Assembly (NCBI GenBank): GCA_009838595.1
Contig: VXRI01000403.1
Span: 1 to 6,220 of the forward strand
Length of the DNA: 6,220 nt
From: Chloroflexota bacterium
GTDB taxonomy: Bacteria > Chloroflexota > Dehalococcoidia > Lucifugimonadales > JADFKI01
Direction: 5' to 3'
In this document: piece by piece, positions 1 through 5,860 of the stretch
Layout of the letters: every line of letters begins with the position of its first letter
How positions within the stretch are numbered: position 1 is the first letter of the stretch
Notes under the pieces: model-generated
The model's database searches: none
Told to the model about the DNA's origin: nothing
The model's input: only the letters and a program-made list of their open reading frames with translations
Made by a program: the position numbers and the translations under genes

Positions 1-81
1 GGACGAGGGAGAGGCATCTGGTCGTGATTTGATACGCCCACCAACCGGACCCAAGTTACATATGAAGTAGAAGGAACTATT

Positions 82-876
82 ATGAGCACACTTGAAGGCA
101 GTCCTAATCCGTTTGGAGGCTTTGTGGTCAATCCTGGTGCGCTGCCGGAAGGCGCTTCGAGGTTCAGGCGGCGTCTGGCAGACGCTATGGACGACTGGCA
201 GGATGTCGGCTACAAAGTGGCATGGCTGGAAGTGCCGCTTGCGAATGCGGCGCTGGTTCCAGTCGCGGCTGAGGCAGGTTTCCGATACCACCACGCGGGT
301 GAAGACTATGTGATGATGACGCTGCAAATCGAGGCGGGCGCTTATATTCCGCCGCACGCCACGCATTACATCGGCGCGGGCGGTGTGGTGCTGAGCGAAG
401 ATAGGCAGCTGCTAGTCGTGTCCGAGCGGCATCAGATTCGCCCACGCCGCGGGCCGTCGTACAAGTTGCCTGGCGGCGCGCTAGTACAAGGTGAGCATTT
501 GGCGGATGGCGTGGTGCGCGAGGTGCTCGAAGAGACGGGCGTCCGAACGCGCTTTGAGGCTATGGTCTGCCTGCGCCACTGGCACGGCTACCGCTACGGC
601 AAGTCGGATATCTACTTCGTTTGCCGACTGTCACCGTTAAGCACCGAGATCACGATGCAGGAAGAGGAACTCGAGGCGGCGCTGTGGATGCCCGTCGACG
701 ATTATCTCGGCTCGGACGAAGTGCACATGTTCAACAAGACCATCGTATCGGCAGCGCTGTACTCCGACGGCGTCTCGCCCGGATTCATCGAAGGATACGG
801 GGATAGGCGACAGTTCGAGTTCTTCCTTCCGAAAACAATAATGCCGGATGGGGTGGAGTACGAAGAGACACCCTGA
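82..876 (+). CDS. Nudix hydrolase with N-terminal pre-Nudix domain (NUDT6 / plant NUDT-like)
   Basis: This 264-residue protein is predicted to hydrolyse a nucleoside diphosphate linked to another moiety, probably in the cytoplasm (no signal peptide or membrane segment). The Nudix box GX5EX7REUXEEXGU is complete at residues 132-154, with R146, E147, E150 and E151 as the metal-binding core. Residues about 12-90 match the pre-Nudix domain of human NUDT6 and plant NUDT2/7/10: AWLEVP at 47-52 and AGFRYHHA at 65-72, followed by HATHYIGAG at 92-100. GKSDIYFVCRLSPLS at 173-187 and ALWMPVDDY at 200-208 are further hallmarks of that subfamily. Relatives such as Arabidopsis NUDT7 act on ADP-ribose and NADH; the substrate here is inferred only. 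The ATG follows AAGGA (71-75) by 6 bases. The stop lies 47 bases before the nucleoside hydrolase, suggesting cotranscription. No promoter is evident in bases 1-81. Confidence 0.93.
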   Translation: MSTLEGSPNPFGGFVVNPGALPEGASRFRRRLADAMDDWQDVGYKVAWLEVPLANAALVPVAAEAGFRYHHAGEDYVMMTLQIEAGAYIPPHATHYIGAGGVVLSEDRQLLVVSERHQIRPRRGPSYKLPGGALVQGEHLADGVVREVLEETGVRTRFEAMVCLRHWHGYRYGKSDIYFVCRLSPLSTEITMQEEELEAALWMPVDDYLGSDEVHMFNKTIVSAALYSDGVSPGFIEGYGDRRQFEFFLPKTIMPDGVEYEETP

Positions 877-923
877 TGACGGAACCAACAGGATGAACAC
901 GATAGAAAGGATAAGGTGGTTAG

Positions 924-1874
924 ATGGCGCAGGCAAAGCGAGTGATAATCGACGCGGACCCAGGTATTGATGACACGGCGGCGATCCTAATGGCGCTGGC
1001 GAGCGACAAGTTGCAAGTGGAAGCAATTACTACGGTGCATGGTAACGCATCAGTGGAGCAATGTACGGTGAACACGCTGCGGATACTGGAAGCCGCCGGG
1101 CGCACAGATATTCCGGTGTATCAAGGCGTAGGTCGGACACTGACCTATCAGGTGCCGAGTTACGCGTCCCACATTCACGGCGACGACGGTATCGGAAATA
1201 TCGAATGGCCCCTGCCAATCAAGAGTCTTCGTGTGAGGCATGCCGTACCCGAGCTCATCGCTCGCGTGCTGGCGGCGCCGGGTGAACTGACGATATTGGC
1301 GATAGGCAGGCAGACTAATATCGCGTTAGCGATGAGCATCGAGCCGCGCTTCGCCGAGTCCGTGCGAGAGATTGTGGTGATGGGCGGGGCGCTGTTTCAG
1401 CCTGGTAATGTAACGCCGCTCGCCACCGCTAATATCGCAGGCGACCCTGAAGCGGCGGACGCAGTGTATCGGTCGGGTGCGCGTGTTACGCAGGTGGGTC
1501 TGGACGTCTGCAATCAGGTTGAGGTTTCCGGGGAGCAGCAGCAGCTCGTCTGGGATGCGGGAACACCTGCTACGCGGCTGCTGAAACAGGCGACGCGCTT
1601 CATCAACCGCGCTTATCAGAACGACAACCGCCTGCACAATCCGGATGGCGTGCAATACTCCGACCTCAGCCCGATGGCGTATGCTATCGCGCCCGAGCTA
1701 TTTGGCTTGCGCGATATGCATGTGCGAGTAGAAACGCAGGGCGAATTCGCGCGCGGCTTCACGGTGGCGGACCTGCGCAAGAACTCGACCTCCAAGCCGA
1801 ATGTGTCCGTAGCCATGGAAGTGGATGCCCCTGCCGTCACCGAGCTGTGGACAAACCTGGTCAGAACGATTTAG
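924..1874 (+). CDS. inosine-uridine preferring nucleoside hydrolase family protein
   Basis: The 316-residue length is normal for this family, which cleaves the N-glycosidic bond of ribonucleosides to free base and ribose using bound calcium. The diagnostic N-terminal motif DADPGIDD is at 10-17 (D12, D16 and D17 correspond to the catalytic and calcium-binding Asp residues). N41 (HGN), H85 (IHGDDG), T131 (GRQTN), M153 (VMGG), N162 and N170 (GNVTPLATANI) and D247 fit the remaining site positions by spacing. Two departures are visible. The Glu that normally precedes the second Asn by two residues and contacts the ribose is T168. The usual HD pair near the C-terminus is S246-D247. The protein is therefore clearly a family member, but its substrate preference, or even activity, is uncertain. 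AAGGTGG at 913-919 lies 4 bases before the ATG. It probably shares a transcript with the upstream Nudix gene. Confidence 0.93.
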   Translation: MAQAKRVIIDADPGIDDTAAILMALASDKLQVEAITTVHGNASVEQCTVNTLRILEAAGRTDIPVYQGVGRTLTYQVPSYASHIHGDDGIGNIEWPLPIKSLRVRHAVPELIARVLAAPGELTILAIGRQTNIALAMSIEPRFAESVREIVVMGGALFQPGNVTPLATANIAGDPEAADAVYRSGARVTQVGLDVCNQVEVSGEQQQLVWDAGTPATRLLKQATRFINRAYQNDNRLHNPDGVQYSDLSPMAYAIAPELFGLRDMHVRVETQGEFARGFTVADLRKNSTSKPNVSVAMEVDAPAVTELWTNLVRTI

Positions 1875-2060
1875 GCGAGCGGCTGCCGAGTTTACTGCGC
1901 CCGCGTGTGAGGCATACTTATAACGCCGGTCAACGCGCTGGCAGTGTGCAACTGGAGAATGCCGGCACTATTGCTCTCGCAAGTGGCGCAATGTATGAAA
2001 AGTAAGTCAACCCGCGGTTATCCAACAGGCGATGGGCTGAATTTTGACAGTGTGCAGAGG
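1875..2060. other. convergent intergenic gap, no recognisable element
   Basis: These 186 bases separate the ends of the nucleoside hydrolase (+) and the Uma2-family gene (-). I see no strong GC hairpin followed by a T-run on either strand, so no intrinsic terminator is called. The 9-mer CAGTGTGCA occurs twice (about 1940 and 2048), the first copy inside a weak 4-bp inverted repeat. That is too short to interpret. Confidence 0.5.
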
Positions 2061-2825
2061 CTACTGCTCTTGCAGGCGGCGTAACTGCTCGCGGAGACTG
2101 GCGTTTTCCGCCTCTGCGGCTAGCCGGGCTTGGCGTTCTGCCAGGCTAGTCTCGCGCTCCAAGTCTAGGCGCTCGTGTATTTGGCGCAAATCTTCGTGGG
2201 CGATTGTCAGTTCGTCGATGGTGCTGCCCGTATCAGGATCTAGCACGTCGAACTCGCCTTCGTGATAGTAGAAGTCTAAATGCAGCAGAGCGCTGTGCGA
2301 TGTTAGCGATTCGTCCTCACCGATTTGGGTATCGATTGGCTGGTATTCGCCATCGACTAGGCGCAAACCTTGCATTGGCTGCCCGTATATGTCGCCGTCC
2401 GCCGGGTCGAACAACCAGTATTCTTTGACGCCCATTTCTGCGTACAGGTCGCGCTTCGGTCCTAGATCGTTCTGAGCAGTGTTTGGCGAGCCAACTTCCA
2501 TCACGAAGTCCGGTGCCTTGCCAGCCTCCCACAGCCAGTAGTTCGGCAAACGCCAGCGTATCGCTTCCGCGTCCACATCGAACGATATGAAGCAGTCGGG
2601 TTGCACACGCTTATTGCCGTTTGACTTGTCGTAGGCAACATAGACCATGCCTGCAATGAACACATCCGCCCGCCCGCCGTATCGCTGCCAGAGCAGGCGC
2701 TTGATTCGGTCTAGTGTGATTTCCTGTACGATAGCGTCCTCGGCAATCTCCGGCTGTTCGTAAAAGATGTCGGGGAGCGTCTTTACTTCCCACGCATTGG
2801 GGATAGTTCTGGTCGTCGTCACCAT
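2061..2825 (-). CDS. Uma2 family (DUF820) endonuclease-like protein with C-terminal coiled coil
   Basis: The 254-residue protein matches the Uma2/DUF820 family, which has a PD-(D/E)XK nuclease-like fold and is expanded in cyanobacteria, Chloroflexota and Deinococcota; its biological role is largely unknown. Visible family motifs are VQPDCFIS at 74-81 (D77), APDFVMEVGSPNT at 104-116 (E110), and KRDLYAEMGVKEYWLFDP at 124-141. The acidic residues D77 and E110 with K124 are the likely active site. Residues about 203-254 form a charged Leu/Glu/Arg-rich helix that is probably a coiled coil and may mediate oligomerisation. GGAGG (complement of 2829-2833) precedes the ATG by only 3 bases, a short but usable spacing. 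The gene stands alone, with no methyltransferase or toxin-antitoxin partner, and is divergent from proB, sharing a 156-base control region. Confidence 0.88.
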   Translation of the reverse strand: MVTTTRTIPNAWEVKTLPDIFYEQPEIAEDAIVQEITLDRIKRLLWQRYGGRADVFIAGMVYVAYDKSNGNKRVQPDCFISFDVDAEAIRWRLPNYWLWEAGKAPDFVMEVGSPNTAQNDLGPKRDLYAEMGVKEYWLFDPADGDIYGQPMQGLRLVDGEYQPIDTQIGEDESLTSHSALLHLDFYYHEGEFDVLDPDTGSTIDELTIAHEDLRQIHERLDLERETSLAERQARLAAEAENASLREQLRRLQEQ

Positions 2826-2861
2826 AAGCCTCCGAGACTCACATCGGCTTGCATTCTCAGC

Positions 2862-2890
2862 ATTGTAGCAGGTTTCAAGTTAGGTTTCGC
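2862..2890 (-). promoter_or_regulatory. predicted extended -10 promoter for the Uma2-family gene
   Basis: On the - strand, TGCTACAAT (complement of 2862-2870) gives an extended -10 (TGN plus TACAAT, 5/6 match). The -35 candidate 17 bases away (complement of 2885-2890, GCGAAA) is weak. Transcription would begin near 2855, leaving a leader of about 30 bases that contains the GGAGG. Confidence 0.45.
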
Positions 2891-2910
2891 CGTTGTTATG
2901 CTGATATAAT
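2882..2910 (+). promoter_or_regulatory. predicted extended -10 promoter for proB
   Basis: TGATATAAT at 2902-2910 is a perfect TATAAT hexamer preceded by TGN, an extended -10 element. The -35 position at 17-base spacing (2882-2887, AGGTTT) is poor, as is common for extended -10 promoters. Initiation near 2917 would give a leader of about 65 bases before the proB ATG. The -35 region overlaps that of the divergent promoter. Confidence 0.55.
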
Positions 2911-2981
2911 GACACAGGGATTAGGGTATCAAACCCCGCCGCCGCGTACATCAACCGCAACAGACTGCTGCCGAGCCAACT

Positions 2982-4181
2982 ATGCAGAACTCACACGATT
3001 CCACAGATACAACCATAGCTACAGCCACCGCTAATTCAAAGGCTACCCGCAGATGGAAGGGCTGTCCCGATGGCAGCCGCGTCGTTATCAAAGCGGGCAC
3101 TGCGTTGTTGACCGGCGGCGGCGACAACATCGACATTGAAGTGATGGCGGCGCTGGTAGGACAGATTGCCCGCTTGCACGCGCGGAACAGCGATGTGCTG
3201 CTGGTGTCTTCGGGGGCGGTGGCAGCAGGACGGCGTGTGCTCGGTGTGCCTGCGGAGGGCGGCAATATGCCGCTGAAGCAGGCGCTTGCCGCCGTCGGGC
3301 AGGGACACCTGATGCACACTTACGAGCAGCTCTTCAGCTGGCAGGAAATCCCCATCGCACAGGGACTAATCTCGCAGCGTGACATATCCGACCGGCTGGG
3401 CTACATCAACATCCGCAACGCGCTGATGGAACTTGCTCGGCGCAAGGTCGTGCCCATCATCAACGAGAACGATGTGGTCGCCATAGAAGAACTGTCCGGC
3501 GAGGTGTTCGGCGACAACGATAGGCTGTCCGCGCTTGTGGCGAATCTGGTCGATGCCGACCTGCTAATCATATTGGGTAGGGTTGATGGCTTATTCACTG
3601 CCGACCCGAATATCGATTCTAACGCGCGGATGATTCCGCTTGTTGAGCGAGTCACACAGGAAGAGGTGGAACGACTGGGTGGACCATCGCTTGACACGCT
3701 GGGACGCGGCGGCATGCGCACTAAACTTCAGGCGGCGCAGCTCGCGGCGAGCTCCGGCGTCGATGTGTTCATCGCCAACGGCAAGACTCCTAACATCATC
3801 GAGCGCATCGCGGACGGTGAACACCTTGGCACATTTTTCCCGGCGCGGCGCGGCAGGATGGAAAGCCGCAAACGCTGGATGCTGAGCGGGCTGTCCATCA
3901 AGGGTGAAATTGGTGTCGATGGCGGCGCGGCGCGTGTACTGCAGCGACGGCACGGCAGCCTGCTTCCGGCGGGCATCATAGCGGCGGACGGCACATTTCT
4001 ACGCGGCGATCTTGTGTCCATCGTAAACGACAACAGCGTGCAGATTGGCATGGGCATCACCAACTACAGCGTCGGCGAAGTCGCAGAAATAAAGGGCAAG
4101 CACTCACGACAAATAGCCGACATTCTAGGTGTTACCTACGGAGACGAAGTAGTCCACCGCAACAACATGGTTATTGTTTAA
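2982..4181 (+). CDS. proB: glutamate 5-kinase with C-terminal PUA domain
   Basis: ProB phosphorylates L-glutamate with ATP to gamma-glutamyl phosphate, the first and normally proline-inhibited step of proline synthesis. The amino-acid kinase domain spans about residues 31-290: VVIKAGTALLTGG at 34-46 (K37 nucleotide contact), SSGAVAAGRRVLG at 76-88, PIINENDVVA at 158-167, FGDNDRLSALVA at 176-187 and GRGGMRTKL at 241-249 (GTGGM in many relatives). A PUA domain follows at about 300-390. The 399-residue length exceeds the usual roughly 370 because of a Thr/Ala/Ser-rich N-terminal extension of about 27 residues. The start is forced: an in-frame TAG lies at 2922-2924, no start codon intervenes, and no further ATG, GTG or TTG codon precedes the IKAGT motif. 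No good Shine-Dalgarno is visible. The product would be used directly by ProA encoded downstream. Confidence 0.97.
   Translation: MQNSHDSTDTTIATATANSKATRRWKGCPDGSRVVIKAGTALLTGGGDNIDIEVMAALVGQIARLHARNSDVLLVSSGAVAAGRRVLGVPAEGGNMPLKQALAAVGQGHLMHTYEQLFSWQEIPIAQGLISQRDISDRLGYINIRNALMELARRKVVPIINENDVVAIEELSGEVFGDNDRLSALVANLVDADLLIILGRVDGLFTADPNIDSNARMIPLVERVTQEEVERLGGPSLDTLGRGGMRTKLQAAQLAASSGVDVFIANGKTPNIIERIADGEHLGTFFPARRGRMESRKRWMLSGLSIKGEIGVDGGAARVLQRRHGSLLPAGIIAADGTFLRGDLVSIVNDNSVQIGMGITNYSVGEVAEIKGKHSRQIADILGVTYGDEVVHRNNMVIV
3770..3789 (+). repeat. 20-base direct repeat, copy 1 (inside proB)
   Basis: This stretch is identical to 4575-4594 in proA. It encodes the IANGKT segment of ProB (residues 264-269) just before the region linking the kinase and PUA domains. 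Both copies are read in the same frame. It is a sequence identity seen directly; a function is not implied. Confidence 0.8.
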
Positions 4182-4322
4182 CTGCCCGTGTTGTGTAAAT
4201 GTAAGAATGTCCGCTTCAATTAGCAGAACGAACAATTCGATAAGGTACTCCCCCTTTACGGCGGAAAGCTAGGACATAGGGAACGAATCCCCGATCACTC
4301 GTAAATATCGCCATTCAAGCAA

Positions 4323-4351
4323 GTGATAGTTTCAGTCAAGACATATATAAG
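4323..4351 (+). promoter_or_regulatory. predicted promoter for proA
   Basis: GTGATA (4323-4328, 4/6 to TTGACA) and TATAAG (4346-4351, 5/6 to TATAAT) are separated by exactly 17 bases. Start of transcription near 4358 would leave a leader of about 23 bases before the ATG at 4381. The upstream ATG at 4366 would lie only about 8 bases from the 5' end. The proB-proA gap (4182-4380) contains no clear terminator, so read-through from proB is also possible. Confidence 0.5.
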
Positions 4352-4368
4352 CACAGACCTTTGGAATG

Positions 4369-4373
4369 CGGAG
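4369..4373 (+). promoter_or_regulatory. ribosome binding site that decides the proA start
   Basis: CGGAG lies 7 bases before the ATG at 4381. The alternative in-frame ATG at 4366 would include this site within its own coding region and has no SD-like sequence at proper spacing, so 4381 is preferred. Confidence 0.6.
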
Positions 4374-4380
4374 TTTTCCG

Positions 4381-5685
4381 ATGCAGAGTACAGCGACAAT
4401 CGAACGAACATCCGGCACGGCGAGCGGTGAGCTCGAAGTTAAGGGACTAGCAGCTCGTCGAGCCGCGCGCAGGCTGGCGACCATCAGCACGGAAGTGAAA
4501 AACGCCGCGCTGCACAATGTCGCTGACGGCTTGAAGGCGCGCGAAGAAGGGATACTTGCGGCTAACGAACTAGACATCGCCAACGGCAAGACTCGCGGGC
4601 TGGAAGACTATTTCCTTGACCGTCTGCTGCTCACGCCTGACCGCTTGAAAGGCTTGGCGAACGACGTGCGAGGCGTCGCCGCGCTGCCTGACCCGATTGG
4701 CGAGATGATCGACATGCGCAATGTGCCGAACGGAATGAGCGTTGGCAAGCGGCGCGTGCCGCTGGGCGTTATCGGCGCTATCTACGAGAGCCGCCCGAAT
4801 GTAACCATCGACATAAGCTCGCTGTGCTTGAAGTCGGGCAACGCCATCATCCTGCGTGGTGGTAGCGATGCCATAAACTCCAACACCGCGCTTGCGGCGC
4901 TGGTCAAGGATTCAATAGCGGATGCGGGAATTCCGGACGACGCAGTGCAAGTGATGGAGACGACTGACCGTGCCGTCGTCGGGCAGATGCTCACGGCGAA
5001 GGGCATCATCGACCTGCTCATTCCGCGCGGTAGTCAGGCGCTCATCAACCGCGTGGCGTCAGAAGCGACGATTCCGGCTATAACCGGCGGCGTCGGTGTG
5101 TGCCACACATACGTTGACCGCCAAGCAGACATGGACATGGCGTTGGACATCGTGAACAACGCCAAAGTATCGCGCCCGTCTGTGTGCAATGCGCTGGACA
5201 CCGTGTTAGTGCACTCGGCGCAGGCGCAGTCGTTTCTGCCAGCGCTTGCGAAGCGTTGGGAAGATGCCGGCGTCGAGATGCGCTGCGACACGCGTGCGCT
5301 CAGCCTGCTCGGATCGTCCGCCGGTTCGCGCGCGGTGCATGTTACCGAAGAAGATTGGAGCACGGAGCATCTGTCGCTGACGGCAGGTGTGCGCGTGGTG
5401 GACTCCCTGGACGAGGCGCTGGAGCACATTGAGATGTACGGCTCCGGACATTCCGAGGCAATTGTAACCGACGACTACGCAGCCGCAATGCGCTTCCTCG
5501 ACGAAGTGGACGCCGGCGCGGTATTCGTGAACGCATCCACACGCTTCAACGACGGCGGACAGTTCGGGCTAGGCGCAGAAGTCGCCATCAGCACCGACAA
5601 AATGCACGCTAGAGGGCCAATGGGTCTGAAAGAACTGACATCGTACAAGTGGACTGTGTTGGGCAGCGGGCATATCCGCGGATAG
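4381..5685 (+). CDS. proA: glutamate-5-semialdehyde dehydrogenase (gamma-glutamyl phosphate reductase)
   Basis: ProA uses NADPH to reduce gamma-glutamyl phosphate from ProB to glutamate 5-semialdehyde, which cyclises to pyrroline-5-carboxylate. It is an aldehyde-dehydrogenase-superfamily enzyme of 434 residues (about 415-420 is usual; roughly 18 N-terminal residues look like an extension). Family signatures are PLGVIGAIYESRPNVTID at 127-144, LKSGNAIILRGGSDA at 150-164, IPRGSQALI at 214-222, SRPSVCNALDTVLVH at 264-278 with catalytic C269, and GSGHSEAIV at 354-362. The C-terminus runs from FGLGAEVAISTDKMHARGPMG (395-415) to the ELTSYKW block. An earlier in-frame ATG at 4366 would add five residues (MRSFP), but spacing to CGGAG favours 4381. 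It lies 199 bases downstream of proB in the same orientation. Confidence 0.97.
   Translation: MQSTATIERTSGTASGELEVKGLAARRAARRLATISTEVKNAALHNVADGLKAREEGILAANELDIANGKTRGLEDYFLDRLLLTPDRLKGLANDVRGVAALPDPIGEMIDMRNVPNGMSVGKRRVPLGVIGAIYESRPNVTIDISSLCLKSGNAIILRGGSDAINSNTALAALVKDSIADAGIPDDAVQVMETTDRAVVGQMLTAKGIIDLLIPRGSQALINRVASEATIPAITGGVGVCHTYVDRQADMDMALDIVNNAKVSRPSVCNALDTVLVHSAQAQSFLPALAKRWEDAGVEMRCDTRALSLLGSSAGSRAVHVTEEDWSTEHLSLTAGVRVVDSLDEALEHIEMYGSGHSEAIVTDDYAAAMRFLDEVDAGAVFVNASTRFNDGGQFGLGAEVAISTDKMHARGPMGLKELTSYKWTVLGSGHIRG
4575..4594 (+). repeat. 20-base direct repeat, copy 2 (inside proA)
   Basis: It is identical to 3770-3789 in proB, about 805 bases upstream. Here it encodes IANGKT at ProA residues 66-71, in the N-terminal helical part of the enzyme, a structural setting unrelated to that in ProB. 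Confidence 0.8.
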
Positions 5686-5714
5686 TTATCTTGTCCCGTC
5701 CGCAATAGTCTCTT

Positions 5715-5743
5715 CCCCCTCAATAGAATGTTTAGAATGGGGG
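5715..5743. repeat. C5/G5 inverted repeat enclosing two TAGAATG direct repeats
   Basis: CCCCC (5715-5719) and GGGGG (5739-5743) could pair over a 19-base loop. The loop and right arm contain TAGAATG twice (5724-5730 and 5733-5739), nine bases apart. No T-run follows on either side, so it is not called an intrinsic terminator. It lies 30 bases after proA and about 120 before the next gene. A regulatory role is only a guess. Confidence 0.35.
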
Positions 5744-5849
5744 CAATGAATTACAACGCCGCCCATTTGTCCGATGATCAAATCGTTGAATATCCGGTAA
5801 AAGCAGCATCGATATGAGTGCAAGGGCAGCCGTCCAATGTAGGCAAGGT

Positions 5850-5855
5850 AGGGGA
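5850..5855 (+). promoter_or_regulatory. ribosome binding site supporting a GTG start
   Basis: AGGGGA, with a further AAGG just upstream (5845-5848), lies 5 bases before the GTG at 5861. It supports translation on the + strand here rather than the overlapping reverse-strand frame. Confidence 0.6.
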
Positions 5856-5860
5856 TAACA

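Noticed and set aside
29..62. TTGATA (29-34) and TACATA-like bases (57-62) as a promoter for the Nudix gene.
   Set aside because: The spacing is about 22 bases and the -10 match is poor.
2..70. A frame open from the window edge to a TAG at 68-70, possibly the tail of an upstream gene.
   Set aside because: Only 22 codons are visible and they have no recognisable motif. The other two forward frames also close within about 30 bases, so the evidence does not single out a gene.
637..1026. A 129-codon reverse-strand frame spanning the Nudix/nucleoside hydrolase junction.
   Set aside because: It is antisense to two clear enzyme genes, and its translation has no protein-like motif.
1938..2060. Two copies of CAGTGTGCA as a possible binding site or attachment core.
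   Set aside because: A 9-base repeat without integrase, flanking structure or further copies is not enough.
3591..4063. Reverse-strand frames of 111-120 codons inside proB.
   Set aside because: They are shadows of the strongly conserved ProB frame.
5673..5684. A perfect 12-base palindrome TATCCGCGGATA at the proA stop codon.
   Set aside because: It has no loop to form a useful hairpin and no T-run, and it is largely explained by the codons for the C-terminal Ile-Arg-Gly; it is not called as a terminator or operator.
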